Positions 33,601 through 46,719 of a DNA stretch of 64,000 nt are shown piece after piece. The position numbers and the translations under genes are program-made. The DNA is from Ceratothoa steindachneri (Eukaryota > Arthropoda > Malacostraca > Isopoda > Cymothoidae). The stretch is taken from the NCBI GenBank assembly GCA_963969495.1, contig OZ018326.1:155684900-155748899 (forward strand). The letters run 5' to 3'. Below the pieces are notes generated by a model. That model searched no databases. It saw only the letters and a list, made by a program, of their open reading frames with translations, and was not told the origin of the DNA. Position 1 is the stretch's first letter; each line of letters opens with the position of its first letter.

Positions 33601-35990
33601 ATTGGAGTTCATGGAAGAAAACTACTTAACACAATTAGTCGACGAACCAACCCAAGAGGAAAATATCCTAGACGTAATTCTAACTAACAACGTTAATCTT
33701 AACTCGGGTATTAGTATTGGGGAAGGTCTAGGTTCCAGTGATCACAAATGAATAAAGTTCAATATTAATATAAATCTTAACAAGGATAATAATGATATTA
33801 AAGTGGCAAATTTTAAAAGTACGGACTTTAATGGCTTCAACTGTAAGTCTAGAGAGATCACGTGGGATACAACGTTAGGAAACGTTAATCAGCTGGCCTT
33901 TTTGACCGAGTATTTTAGAGAATTCGATGAGAAATTCATTCCGCGAACAAACAAACGAAACGCTTCAAGTAAACCAAAATGGTGGAATCCTGATATCGAA
34001 GTCAAATTGAAGGATAAGAACGGTGCATACAAACGTCATAAGCGTAACCCAGCCGAAGAAAATAATCAAATTTACGTAGCCAGACGAAGGGAATGTCAAA
34101 AGGAAATACGAAGCGCTAAAAGAAAATATGAAATTAAACTTGCCAAAAAAAGTAAACATAACCCTAAGAAGTTTTTTTGATTATGTATCCAATAGAAACC
34201 CGATAAAGGAAACAATAAAACCTATCAAAAATGACAATAACGGATGAGTTTAGGATAAAGTAAAGGTGACCAATAGATTATGTAACTTTTTGGCATCAGT
34301 ATTTATAAGCGAAGACGAACATAATATACCAGGAATTCTTCGAAGCAGAAATAGATTTTTATATCTGTAAGTTAAAATCCAGTAAATCTCCGGGTCCTGA
34401 TTTAATCTATCCGGCGCATTTAAAAGAAATTCGAAACGTGTTAGTGGGACCGCTAACGAAATTTTTAACAAATCTTTAGAAGAAGGTGTCATGCCATTAG
34501 ATTTTAAGCTAGCGAATATAACTTCTATTTTTAAGGAGGAAAAAAAAAACTTCCGACCAATAATTATTGACCCATAAGTTTAACATCCATCGTAGGTAAA
34601 TTAATGGAATCCGTCATTCGCGATAGGGCGATCGATCATTTGGAAGCGCATACTCTTATTAATGATAGTCAACATGGCTTTAGAAACGTTCATGTTTAAC
34701 TAATCCTTTGGAATTTTATGACAGCATGATTAAAAGCTAGGACGAAAGTAGATCTTTGGACATAGTTTACTTAGAGTTCGCTAAAGCATTCGACACCGTT
34801 CCACATAGGCGATTACTAACTAAATTTTTTGCTCATGGAATTAGGCAAAATCTCCTATAATGGATAGAGTCGTGGCTTAGTAATCGTAATCAGAGAGTGG
34901 TTTTAAACAGTAAATATTCGCAGTGGAAAAATGTAACTAGTGGCGTGCCCCAGGGGTCTGTGCTGGGACCATTGTTGTTCCTTATTTATGTTAACGATAT
35001 GAACACCGGTTACTTGGTAAATTAACCAAATTTGCGGAGACACAAAAATTGAGGGTGGGGGGGATTGAACTGTAAATGATAGCAAATTAATTCAGCGGGA
35101 TCTAGATAAAATCTTCAAAGGGTCTAATAAATGGAACATGAAATTCAATTTAGAAAAGTGTAAAGTTTGCACGTAGGTCGAAATAACCCAATTTTTAACT
35201 ATGAAATGGGTGGTAAAAATCTTATCTCCGTGGACAAAGAAAAGGATTTAGAGGTGCGGGTTTCAAAAGATTTTAAGTTTAATAAACAGTATGACGAAGC
35301 GTGTGAGAAAGCGAACCGAATCCTTGGATTTATTGCGAGAAGTTTTCGGTACAAACACCATACATAATCATACCTCTATATAAGAGTTTAGTAAGACCAC
35401 ACCTGGAATACGCAATACAATTGTGGTCACCTTATACACATGTAAACATCACTAAAATGGAAAGAATTCAACGATGGGCAACTAAACTAATTCCCTCGAT
35501 TAGAAATAAGTCGTATATCGAAAGATTAAATATATTAAAACTACCAACTCTCAAAACCAGGCGATTGCAAGGTGAGTTTATCGAAGTATTCAAAATTATA
35601 AATAAATTTGAAATCGTAAATTATGAAAAAATATTTAAGTACGACAATGGTATCACAAGTAACAACGGGTTTAAGCTGGAAAGACGACGGAGGTTTCAAA
35701 CGAACATAGCTAAAAAAATTCACCTTTAAAATCATCGATAAATGGAACGCACTCCCCGCGGAGGTTATAAATGGTAGTAGTGTGAATAGTTTTAAAAACA
35801 AACTTTACAGTTATTTCACAAATAATGATATTGTTTAAATACAGAACCCTGTTGTGGATTGAATGTCGCGTGAGTGAGCATCTTGACGAAAAGATCCAAA
35901 GGAGGACTACTAGCATACTAGTATAGAATGGGACTGGCCTTTGAGTGGACTAAGTAGTCCACTCAGGATAGTACATTACATAACATTTCA
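33600..35990 (+). mobile_element. CR1/L2-like non-LTR retrotransposon, decayed
   Basis: Endonuclease end (SSDHK near 33738), linker (33803-34180) and reverse transcriptase follow in order on the plus strand. RT landmarks are KSPGPDLIYP (about 34383), FAKAFDTVPHRRLL (about 34780), [20 protein letters not shown] (about 34940) and TKFAE in place of the F/YADD box (about 35023). The C-terminal region is LVRPHLEYAIQLWSPY (about 35390) to SVNSFKNKL (about 35790). Several frameshifts and stops exist. A 10-bp-arm hairpin (35943-35964) lies near the 3' end, before a TA run. It differs in family from the minus-strand copy at 32083-33000. Confidence 0.85.
35943..35964. repeat. Perfect hairpin near 3' end of CR1-like copy
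   Basis: GAGTGGACTA-AG-TAGTCCACTC, 10-bp arms with a 2-nt centre. Confidence 0.8.
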
Positions 35991-35993
35991 CAG

Positions 35994-35994
<1 letters not shown>

Positions 35995-36016
<22 letters not shown>
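35995..36016. repeat. Short (TA)n run
   Basis: About 20 bp of TA dinucleotides. Confidence 0.9.
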
Positions 36017-36024
<8 letters not shown>

Positions 36025-36299
36025 GTATTGCATTATTTTTTTTATTGTATTGTATCGTATTATTTCATTGTATTACATTATATTAAGAAAGTTTCCGGTG
36101 GACCTCGTTGGTTTTATCTTATTAGTTTTAAGTTAAATGATTATAATCATCTAGTTCCATACGAAGGAAATAGAAGAAAATAAGCAAGGACAAATCAGTC
36201 TTAGGTATTTGGCCACAACGGGAAGAAATCTCCAACCGAATGTTTTTAAAAAGTGGGTAATAAAAAAATTGGTTAGGTTAGGGAAGGTGAAAGTGAGGT

Positions 36300-36412
36300 T
36301 GTAGCCTAAGAATTTTTTTTTTTTGGGGGGGGGGATTTAGAATAGCCTAATATCTTAATTACGGTGTCTTATGCCCTTAAATGCAACCGCCAGATGGACT
36401 CGTAAAAAAAAA
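36300..36412 (+). mobile_element. I-superfamily retrotransposon 3'-end fragment
   Basis: AATAGCCTAATATC, GGTGTCTTATGCCC and CGCCAGATGGACTC followed by an A run (about 36403-36415) match the 3' UTR of the intact element (24550-24641) and of the copies ending at 5440 and 49463. Only this terminal segment is present, as expected for a severely 5'-truncated insertion. Confidence 0.75.
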
Positions 36413-37246
36413 AAAACGCTCCCTGACCCCTTGAGAGTGGTCAATAATTGACTAATGTTAACTCCTTCCTGTCACTTGGCTTTCAATAACGATCTTGCCA
36501 CGAACTGAAGTGATGCTGCCTCGAATTAAACCACTCGTAAAAGAGAATCCATTCCGAGACAATTAGAATTTGACCCATAATATTCTCAATGTCATTAGGG
36601 CGAGTGGTTCTCTTTATGTAATTGACTAATAATATAACGCAATAAGGCAAAATGCTATTTGAAAGTCAAGTTTACAAGTGGTGGCAATTTATTTTAGAAT
36701 CCTTCCTCTCTTCTTCCTCGCAACTTTACTACCTGAATAGTGTGCTTTGGTGTGCATTAATATCAGTGAATATATTAAAAAAAATTGGGATAGGAGTGAG
36801 AGATTGACTTTGTAAGATTAGAAAATAGATAAAAAGAAGGCTGCCTTTATGTGAGATGGCGCCAGTGAGTTTCGTGATGCCATCGTAAGTTACTTGAACC
36901 TTCATGGGATTATTAAACTAGAAAGTAGGTCTCCAATCGAGCGTCTTTGCCGATTCCGATTATGGTTGCAACCACAATTAGTCAATTCCTAAGAGAAGGA
37001 GTTGGTACCATCTTGTGTCCTTTTGCTAATAATAATTTTTGTTTTTTTCCTTTGCAGAAATTTCTTTCATATGTAAATAATACTTTTATGTAGACGTGTT
37101 ATATAATCAGCCCCTCAGTAACAACGTGGCTGAATTGTAACAGCGTTTTCTAAAACAATTCATATTAACTTTGTTCATTTTTGTGGAAAAACTAATTTCC
37201 TAAACGTGTCCTGGAGAATCAAATAACCATTTCTTGAAACTTCCAA
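36413..37246. other. Upstream region of the globin gene
   Basis: No coding signal. A strong polypyrimidine tract and AG (GTTTTTTTCCTTTGCAG, ending 37057) could be a splice acceptor. If so, 37058-37246 would be part of a 5' UTR exon and the promoter would lie further upstream. No convincing core promoter was identified. Confidence 0.4.
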
Positions 37247-37300
37247 ATGGGTGCCGTAGTCAGCTCGGTTTTTGGATGGTTTTTCGGCAAACATTCCAAG
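37247..37300 (+). CDS. Globin exon 1 (N-myristoylated membrane-anchor exon)
   Basis: The ATG at 37247 opens an 18-codon exon, MGAVVSSVFGWFFGKHSK. Gly2 with Ser6 fits the N-myristoyltransferase consensus, and the following VFGWFF stretch is hydrophobic, so the protein is probably attached to a membrane. No Cys is present for palmitoylation in this exon. The donor is AAG|GTGAGT, a strong site, in phase 0. N-myristoylated globins are known from crab gill and as vertebrate globin X; the assignment to that type rests on this exon together with exons 2-4. The start is supported by a clean fit to the motif and by G at position +4. Confidence 0.85.
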
Positions 37301-37824
37301 GTGAGTATTGTTCATTTTTTAAACAAATGTCTCAAAATCATCTTTAACTCTTTCGTACCTAAGTTTAGTTTAAAAGAAATAAAGTATTTTATATAAGAGT
37401 AACTCCGTTACTTTAGTTTTATTCTAGACACTATAAAAGAGTTACGACCTCTTTAAATTTGGATCCATTGAGTTATAAAAGAGGGTCTCTTTAAAACGGT
37501 TACTTACGTGTTCACATAAAAAAATTCTCTCCTATGATTTTTATTCATGTCGTTTAGTCTTTCATATTTATTCGTCGCTATTAATCCTTTTGCTGCCTTT
37601 AAACTCACTCTCCCATAAACCTATATTCGCTTGTTTCGTGCGTATTCATTACTATTAGTTTAGTTTTATTTACAGGGAATTGACTGTAGAGTTTTCCTGG
37701 TTGTCGGAATTTTTTTAAAAAATGGAAGATTATAGCATGTAAGCCTTAGAGACAAAAACTACATCCTCCTTCATCAATGGATGATACGTCGATCGGTGAA
37801 ACAATGAAAGAGAGAGATAACTTA

Positions 37825-38084
37825 CAGGGTAATCCGAAATTCTTGTCACCCCCTACCGAAAATTAATAAGAACAATAGAGAACACTATAATAATATCAAA
37901 CGCATGCACTGGTTTAGTGCATTCACTTTCATTAATACTGTCATGTTGCACATCCTCCATTCTCTTGCGAGAATACACACGATCATAAGCCTCTCTTCCA
38001 AACTGTAGGAGATAGTGTCAGCCATCTGAAATAGAAATTTAAAACAATATTTACAGGTGGTGACAAGACTTTCGGACCTTCCTG
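37825..38084 (-). mobile_element. Tc1/mariner-type MITE (260 bp, TA target site)
   Basis: The ends are inverted repeats of about 30 bp: CAGGGTAATCCGAAATTCTT... on the left and, on the minus strand, CAGGAAGGTCCGAAAGTCTT... on the right. TA dinucleotides flank both ends (37823-37824 and 38085-38086). Inside, the minus strand has a splice-acceptor-like TTTCTATTTCAG followed by an ATG and MADTISYSLEERLMIV, resembling the start of a DUF4817-type transposase. It is therefore an internally deleted transposon that kept the first codons. A shorter relative lies at 52317-52484. Confidence 0.8.
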
Positions 38085-38951
38085 TACAAGCCCCTACTGC
38101 CAACACCTCCGTTGGAGACAAAAATACGGTGAATAATGAAAAATGAACGTTAAGAGGAAGTAGTAAACTGAAGCAACGTGCGATTTCAAGAGATTAAATA
38201 TAAACTACCGGACGCTGTTCCTGTGTGGTTCCGTAAGGTTATTGTTTGCCAGAATTATTATAATCTTGTTATGAAACTTACGGAAAGATATATCGGATGG
38301 TGTGACCAAAGAGTTAATGATGTGGGAGTCATTCGAAGAAAATTGTATGGGGAAAATTTGATGTAATGTTTCAACATTTGTTACCCTTTGTTTCATTAAA
38401 TAGTCTAATGGACGTCATAGAATATAATATCACATCCCTTTATTTCTGATATTACTACGCCGTTCCATCCCTAAGAGCAAACAATCTAAATCTATTTAGA
38501 TAATTAACGATGAATTCAAATGGAAATGGCGAAAAGCATTTTCCTTGTTAATTTAAAATAAGAAAAAAACAAACTCCATCAGAAAGCTCGGCGACGAAAT
38601 GCCAGGAATTAAAAAAAAAACAACAAAATACAATAAGATCCATCAAACATGCGCCTGTTGGATGGAAAATCCACCCGCAGGCGGCTTTAAACTTGTTAGT
38701 GACGATAATTTGAGATTTGAACGCTTCAGATATAAACACCAAACAAGATATTTGTATTTATTTAAAAAAACACACCAACGAGTGCATATCTCGTGTAGCC
38801 TAAAAAAGGTACTACTCGGCGCGCTAAGAAACGGGAGAGCGTTCCACTCTATACACTTCACAAAGTGAAATCAAAGTGAAATCAAAGGGAAAACAAAGGT
38901 AATACATAACTTTGTGTTCAATAAATCCTAACGAGTCGCATTGCTTTAAAG
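38085..38951. other. No gene recognised
   Basis: Intronic sequence with only short open frames and no known motif. Confidence 0.4.
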
Positions 38952-39254
38952 CAAGGGTGGGGAAACTTTCTTGAGTCATGGGCGAAAATTTCTAATGAAA
39001 GAAGTCGGCGAGCGATAAATAAAATATGACTCTTGTATCTTTGTAAATGTTGTTTAAATTTATTACATGGTGCGATAGACTCATGCATTAATATCTAAAA
39101 AAAAAATAATACACAACATTTTTATTGACTGCCACCACAAAAATTGGACATACAAATATTATTTAAATTTCATTATTTAAAATTTGTGCATACAAATATA
39201 TCACTTAGGGGGCGATGAAAATTGGGGTCGCTGGCGATGGTTTCCCTACCTCTG
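38952..39254. mobile_element. hAT-like MITE (303 bp)
   Basis: The ends CAAGGGTGGGGAAACT (left) and CAGAGGTAGGGAAACC (right, minus strand) are inverted and 12 of 16 identical. They resemble the ends of the hAT element at 27831-29880. The AT-rich interior has no coding capacity. The flanking 8-bp sites do not match clearly, so the insertion is old. Confidence 0.65.
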
Positions 39255-40095
39255 CGAAAATAGGTCAAGTTAGATTAGAATCCTATTTTTACACTAACGC
39301 CATGACCAGAATAAGTGACGGAAGATGTAAGTTCTGAGCATATGATTTGAGTGCTCGCTGTAAACACGCCAAAATCAATTCGAAACATCGTACGGAAAAA
39401 CTTAGGATAGCAAGTTCACATTTCCGGTACTAAAGCTTGTTCCTGCAGTTTCATTTGAACAACATAGAGAAAATAAATGAAAAAATTCCCTTTGGTATCA
39501 ATAAAGGTCAGAAATTACCCTAATTAGGCATAATATTTTTCTATGTTAGTATAACAATTAGTGTCGAAGTGAGAAGTGGTGAGATGTTGAAAAAAATACA
39601 GAGTTTATCACGAATAGAAGTCAGAAATATGCAGACCTACGCAGTGCCAACTGCGTTAGACAGTTGAACACGTAAGAATAAAAGCATGCGCGTTTGAGCA
39701 AATACGCACTGACTCTCAATACAGCTTGACTCAATTGATAGTGAAGTTTACTTCTTCAAACATGCTTAAGCAGACTCAAACCGCAAACGAGACTTCCTTT
39801 GTTCTTCTAGCATTCATTTTTGTTAAAGTATACCAAATGCATAATGGAAATAATGACTTTTAGAGAAGACTAAGAGGCCGCCGTGGGGGCTCTTTTGAGC
39901 TGGTGTGTGGCGAGCGAAAGAATCACTGCTAATGCAATCGACAAAGAGTGAAAGAAAGAGAAGGAAAATTAAAAAATACATTGTAGAAACTATATGCGAG
40001 TACAAGCAGGACTAGGACTATAGACAAGATTATCTGGCCGATTCTCCTCTCCTTTCAACACTGAGTGAAAATGGCGTCGTTAGTTACACCAGCTC
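39255..40095. other. No gene recognised
   Basis: Intronic AT-rich sequence with no recognised feature. Confidence 0.4.
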
Positions 40096-40223
40096 CTATT
40101 TTTCAATATTAAAAATGTGTAAATGAATATCCCTCCTGCAAATTAGGAAATATGAAGTGAAATGTGGGCGGGTAAAAGTACGTATAAGTACTAAATGGTT
40201 TCGGAAGATAGGAAAAGGAAATA

Positions 40224-40379
40224 TTAACGGATACATCGTGACACGAGAAATAATGAATATAGGAATTAGAATTAGTTGGTTTCCAGTAGACGGAACAATA
40301 TGCTCTGTTCCGTCCACCGGAAACCAACTAATTCTGATTCCTATATTCATTATTTCTCGTGTCACGATGTATCCGTTAA
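40224..40379. repeat. Long near-perfect inverted repeat (about 74-bp arms)
   Basis: The left arm starting TTAACGGATACATCGTGACA (40224) is complementary to the right arm ending at 40379, with an 8-nt centre near 40301 and only a few mismatches. The right arm encodes Penelope RT sequence in the forward direction; the left arm is its inverted copy. Confidence 0.92.
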
Positions 40380-41123
40380 AAGGTCTGTAGTTTCTTCCAT
40401 GTTCCTGAGAGCATATCGCATTTGTGATCCTTGTTTCTTGCAAGACGAAATTAATACAATCATCCAAACATTCATTTAGCTGCAATATTCGCTTTGGTTC
40501 ATAGAAAGTGTCACTATTTCAGCCAGAACCATCTATTACTCCCTAGCTAATTATAAGGAAAACAGATGTGACAAATATTATGTTACCTTCCCTTACTCTC
40601 CCAGTTAATCAATTTCAAAAAGTTGACACGGACCAACAACATCAATGTTGCCTTTCAGTATGAGAATACGATCAGAAATAGCTTATCCAAAAATAGATCG
40701 ATCAATAAAGAACAGGGAGTTTATTTTGCTCCCTGCAAATCATGTAATGAAGTATATATCGGTGAAAGCAGCGGATTTTCCAAGAGAATGGATGAACATA
40801 AATGCGATATGCGACGTGGTGCACTCTCCTCGAGTTTATTTCTACACATGACCAATGAAAATCATCAAATTGGTATTGATAATGCTAAAATAGTTTATAA
40901 ATCTCACAATTATATAAATCGACGCTTAATTGAATCGGCACTTATAAAAGAAATTCCCAACTTTAATACTTCCGATGGTCAATTTAATACTAATACCTAA
41001 ATAAGCAAGAAATTCATACTTCCGCTTCTCAAAAATGCCGCTACAGTCCCGCATCATCCACCTTAGTCCCACTGATTTGTGTGTTTGTACGTTAAGCAAC
41101 TTCTGTATTTCACTTGTCCACCA

Positions 41124-41166
41124 GCGACTGACGATGATGGATGTTTCCGTCGAAACCTGGTTTCGT
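41124..41166 (+). ncRNA. Hammerhead-ribozyme-like motif of a Penelope-like element
   Basis: Core CTGACGA (41128-41134) fits CUGANGA. Stem II is GATGGA-TGTT-TCCGTC (41136-41151). GAA plus A at 41152-41155 fits the GAAA core. A very short stem III (AC with GT, loop CTG) spans 41155-41161, with T41162 as the pre-cleavage nucleotide. Stem I is GCGA (41124-41127) with TCGT (41163-41166). One unpaired T (41135) at position 10.1 departs from the consensus. Minimal hammerheads with short stem III are known in Penelope-like elements. Activity is not shown. Confidence 0.6.
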
Positions 41167-41232
41167 ATATAAAATTAGTCCTATTACTGTGGTTTCATCC
41201 CTATAGTTACAGATACGTTACTGTACTCTTTT

Positions 41233-42658
<1,426 letters not shown>

Positions 42659-42807
42659 GTTGACATTCTTCCTGTTGATTTGGGACCGGAGGCTGATATT
42701 CCTGACCCCACGACCTCCCTGACTCCTCGAGAGGTCGCCTATGTCAACACAACATGGAGCTTAGTTCGGCCAGACATGAAATCCCACGGCACCAAATTTT
42801 TCATCCT
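42659..42807 (+). CDS. Globin exon 2 (pre-A segment, helices A and B)
   Basis: The acceptor is a T tract followed by CTCAAG|GTT; the donor is ATCCT|GTGAGA. Translation gives residues 19-67 plus two bases of codon 68. After an acidic/Pro linker (VDILPVDLGPEADIPDP) comes LTPREVAYVNTTWSLV, helix A with the conserved Trp51 (A12), then RPDMKSHGTKFFI, helix B. The phase-2 exit falls at the classical B12.2 position conserved across animal globins, which strongly supports the model. Confidence 0.95.
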
Positions 42808-45757
42808 GTGAGACCTATGTCCTTGTAGACCTTTTGAGTTCTTTCCGGTCGTTACGGGGGGGACGGCTGGCTCGTCATCGTGCACCCTCTCTATGGGGTT
42901 CTAGAACTTCCAAACTTCTCAATTCTCGAGTATTTTGTTTACACTTGTTCCAAAAGGTTTATAATGCACCCTCCAGGTTCTAGTATTTAGGGTTAACGAA
43001 ATTAGCTATTACACTTTTTGTAAATCTGTACTGCTCTTGTCTTTCGTTATTCATGTTCTTTCTATTTATTCTTTGCACCGAGTGAAAATGCCTCAATTGT
43101 TAGCTCAACTTCATATCTTTTTTTAAAAGTTGATGAATAACGACATAAAAGAACCATTTAAAGCGAAAAATATGGGTGCCACACCTAAAAATAACTTCGC
43201 CTGTAACTACCCGGAATCCTTGAAGCATGGATTTCTTTTTAGAATTTATAGATGTGTTTTTAGGAGTATTAAGTCGACTCATAAATCTTAGGAGAAAAAT
43301 GAATTACTAGTTCTTAAGTACTATTACAATGTCTGCCTAATGAGCGTTTTCGTTCTCTGCTCCTGAGAACGCAAGAGTTGGACAAAGAAATTGATTCTTA
43401 TAACATGTACAATGCTAGGCTACATAACCTTTTTCGGCCTAAAGAATTTATCATTAATCCGATGGCTAACGTGAACCGAAACCTTCCAAAATGCATCAGT
43501 TAAACAAATGCGAGGAAAACCTTTGTATTCTAATTACAACCTGTTTTAGAAGCAATACTATTTTTCTTTTTTTTTAACCTAACGTTGCTATATAAATCTG
43601 CAAGAAATAAAAACGTAGAAATATAATCGCCGGAGAATGATTCGAAGAATTGAAGATTCCAGTCCATCAATGCAGTTTCATTTCGTGAAAATCGAACCAA
43701 TTTGGAATTATCTTAACACGAGCATTTTCACAGTAATTCCCATCAAATACTTAACTACCTGAAAACAAATTTTGCATTATCCGATGCACTTGAACCTTGA
43801 GAGAAATCATTTAGCACAATAACTATGCTTGTACTATACTCGTACTATGCAATGTACTTCTCCGAAAGATTCTGTGCTTTTGGTACGAACTAGTATTCTG
43901 TATATGTTTACAATTATGTTCTCTCACTTCTCTCCCAGCTGTTGCAATATGTTATCCTTAACCTTTTTCACTACACATGATCGCTCTATTTATTTGCCCC
44001 TTTTCTTTTCTTCTTCATATTTCCAAGTTTTCTTTCTAATCCACAATTAAAAAATACCATTTAATTCTTCCATAGAAATTTGCAAACTTTACGATATTGG
44101 TGCGAATAGGGGCTGTGCGCCGTCTCACTATTAGGGTCAGGAGTCAATATTTTGTCGGCTCTTTCGCCATATAGGTAAAGTATGGACGAAAATTGAAGTT
44201 GGGGAGAGTGTGAATGATGATTCATTGGTACAAACAACTTTATTCCTCTCCAATTCCTTGGGTCACTTTAATATTCACTGTGCTTCAAAGGTTTAGTGTT
44301 TCCTCGATGAGATCTCCGAATGCCGCGAAGGCTTCACGTTGTTTTCTGTCGTCTTCGAAATGGACACACTCGCGGGACGCACCGCCATTTGATGGAGCGC
44401 TCGCCAGCGCCTTACTGTGAAGACTGCGTTATCCCCCAGACTGCTCGGTAGATTCTTGAGGAATGTCCCAGTCTGGGTGGTTTTCGTGCACGTTACCTGT
44501 TCCCAGTACCGGGATGGGTTCGTGAACACATACTTGGGGACTATATGACTTTTTGGAGGAGGCTGGCCTCCTCCTTTTTATTTGACTCTTTGTTGTAGGT
44601 CGACTCTTCTAGCGCCGGGGTGAGGCGGGCCTACGCCGGAGCCCGCTTCCTTCTTGTTGCTTTTTTGCTTGTCTTGTTTTTAGCCTTTGTTTCTGTTTTT
44701 TATCTTTTTTATTTGGTTTTTAGTTGTATTTGAAATTAGGCTGTAGCGTGATTACGGCGACTTTCCCCTCTAGTAGGCAGTCGCCAAATGGGCTCCTAAA
44801 ATTAAAAAAAAAACTCCCAAATGAGACTGGCTTTGCAAGTGTTCTTGTAGCTCTCCCGTGACCTCCCGCTCCATGGGAACGTTCGGTAGAAATAGGTAGT
44901 ATTTATTGAATTCCACCGTCAGTTTGCTATTATGATTCAATGATTTTTTTTGTATCAAGCTTTGTTAATCAAGGCTGAGTGGTTCCATTCCACCAGTCGC
45001 ATTTTACAACCCAGGGGTCACTTGGCTGAAAGACCGTTTAAACAGTTGGAAATCAGCGGTCCTTTTAAAAACAATTTCTCGCAAAAACATTGAATACTTC
45101 ATCTAAGCAGGAACTCACTCCAACAATTATATTTCTTTGAAATATTTCCAGCTCCTATATCATTAATAAATGCAGAAAAGGGTCCTTTTGTTCGTAGTTC
45201 TAAGTGCCGTGGTTCTTGGTACGGTCTACTTCCTTGAACTTAGCCGTCACAACCTCAGAATTCAATGTTGATGAAGTTTCTTATAGCAGAGTTGTTAGCC
45301 TAATCTTTTTTACCTCGTTTTTCGTTAACTTGCTTTTGATTTTTTACCTGATCTTCCTCTCAATCTCTTTCGTGTCTGGATAGACCCAAGTAAGGTGATG
45401 GTGTTTACCTCAGAACAATCTTTAGAACTGGATGTGGGAATGAGAAAGGGAATTGCAACATAATATTGATTAAAATGACTCGAAATTGTATTATTTTTGT
45501 GTATTAAATTTGTCGAACGAATATAAAATGCAATACCACAAATTCCACCTGGTGTTTCCATTATTTTGTCTCACCCGTCTTCTACCTTTTGACTTTCATC
45601 CTTTCAGGAAAATGATTCTTTTCCATCCATCCCCACCCCCTGCGCTCGGATGTCAGACCTCATAAGCTAAATGTATCGTTCTAAAATTGATACCAGATTG
45701 AATTCCTATAGGGTATCTATTTCATGTTTAGATTCCTGAAACGTTCTCTTCCATTAG
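42808..45757 (+). other. Globin intron 2 (2.95 kb, phase 2, B12.2)
   Basis: Starts GTGAGA and ends CCATTAG. Apart from the retrotransposon fragment at 44290-44810 no element or gene is recognised in it. Confidence 0.9.
44290..44810 (+). mobile_element. I-superfamily retrotransposon 3'-end fragment
   Basis: It corresponds to the intact element from about 24105: the C-terminal ORF2 region with CRLRNGHTR-like coding, YCEDCVIPQ and ECPSLGG in broken frames, then the 3' UTR. The stem GGCGACT...AGTCGCC (44757-44784) is perfect and is followed by CAAATGGGCTCC and an A-rich tail. It is a severely 5'-truncated insertion within the globin intron. Confidence 0.85.
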
Positions 45758-45983
45758 GTTATTCGAAACTCACCCGGTGCTGCAGACGCGTTTCAAAGCC
45801 TTCGCCGGGAAGCCGATTGAAGAGTTGATTGGCAACAAGAGGCTGGCAGCGCACGCGACCACGGTGATGACAGCACTGGACAGCTACATATCGAATCTCG
45901 ATGACCTCAATGTGGTCATAGAGATGCTGGAAACCACAGGAATCAATCACACAAAACGAGGCGTGCAAAAGTTGGACTTTGAG
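45758..45983 (+). CDS. Globin exon 3 (heme pocket: C to G helices)
   Basis: The acceptor is CCATTAG|G, completing codon 68 (Leu); the donor is TTTGAG|GTAATT in phase 0, the G7.0 position. Residues 69-143 carry LFETHPVLQTRFKAF with CD1 Phe80, the distal helix RLAAHATTVMTALDSYI with E7 His100, and TTGINHTKRGVQKLDFE with the proximal F8 His132. The spacing from F8 to the FG corner fits neuroglobin/globin-X-like sequences. Both heme histidines are present, so reversible ligand binding, possibly with His hexacoordination, is expected; coordination state is inferred only. Confidence 0.97.
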
Positions 45984-46719
45984 GTAATTGTAGCCGGGAG
46001 TTCGAATCGTTTTTTTGTGCGTGTTTTGCCGACAGGGTTAGGGTACAACCCGAGAGCAAAACCAAGGATAGAAAGATTAAATTCCAGGGTGAATGGGGGG
46101 AGTGGGTGATCCATCTACTAGATTAATCGGCAGATTCCTAGTTACCTGATAGAGCCATCATGGAGTGAAATTTGTACGCGAAATTCCCATGACTTAGCAA
46201 AGGGTTAAATCCAAGATGAAGCCCAGATTTCTCACAAAAGTTGGCAGCTTTCGGAACCTTCACCTTATTTGATCCTCTTACAACACACATCAGACGATAA
46301 TACGCGTTTTCGTAGCATTTTGCATTCATTATAGTGGCTCCACCATTTTGAAGAGACCTACCTCGATCCCTCCCCCTCTCCTACAAGTTCGCACTTCTGA
46401 GCGCTTCGGATCTACGTGCGTGCTTGTTCCTAGAGGTTTGTAATCCTTCTTCCCCCGACACACACAATGAACAAGGGTTTCAATCTCTTTATCATCTTTA
46501 CTTTTCTCCTACTATTCCTGTTATTTCCATCTCCATTTTAGCTTCATCTGTCTTTCCTCTTACTTTTCACCACCAACTAAAATGCACTCGTTGGGAAGCC
46601 CTGTGTAGCCTGGTACCCTTGGTATCCGGAAGAGCTGCTTATCCTCCCAGCCTGGGTGCAAAGTCGGGAGTTATTGTCACTAGGTTGAGATGAATTTTCT
46701 TCCTCCTCGATATCCATCA
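45984..46719. other. No gene recognised (intronic)
   Basis: Only short open frames without known motifs. Confidence 0.4.

Larger units (their letters stand above)
40109..41166 (+). mobile_element. Penelope-like element, 5'-truncated, with GIY-YIG domain and fold-back
   Basis: On the plus strand from about 40310 the sequence encodes the end of a Penelope-type reverse transcriptase (RKPTNSDSYIHYFSCHD, then VVSSMFLRAYRICDPCFL) with frameshifts. From 40623 it encodes a GIY-YIG endonuclease segment (GVYFAPC, EVYIGESSGFSKRMDEH, and the C-terminal RRLIESALIKEIPNFNTSDG), ending at a stop near 41000. GIY-YIG fused C-terminal to RT is diagnostic for Penelope-like elements. The RT palm is missing. A roughly 74-bp stretch of RT coding sequence is duplicated in inverted orientation at the 5' side. 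A hammerhead-ribozyme-like fold lies in the 3' UTR (41124-41166). Confidence 0.85.

Noticed and set aside
37100..37119. TATATAA plus TCAGT as a globin core promoter
   Set aside because: The spacing is only about 17 bp, shorter than the usual 25-30 bp, and a likely 5' UTR splice acceptor precedes it at 37057.
45777..46109. 110-codon open frame taken as one protein
   Set aside because: It is globin exon 3 read through the donor site at 45984 into the intron; only 45758-45983 is coding.
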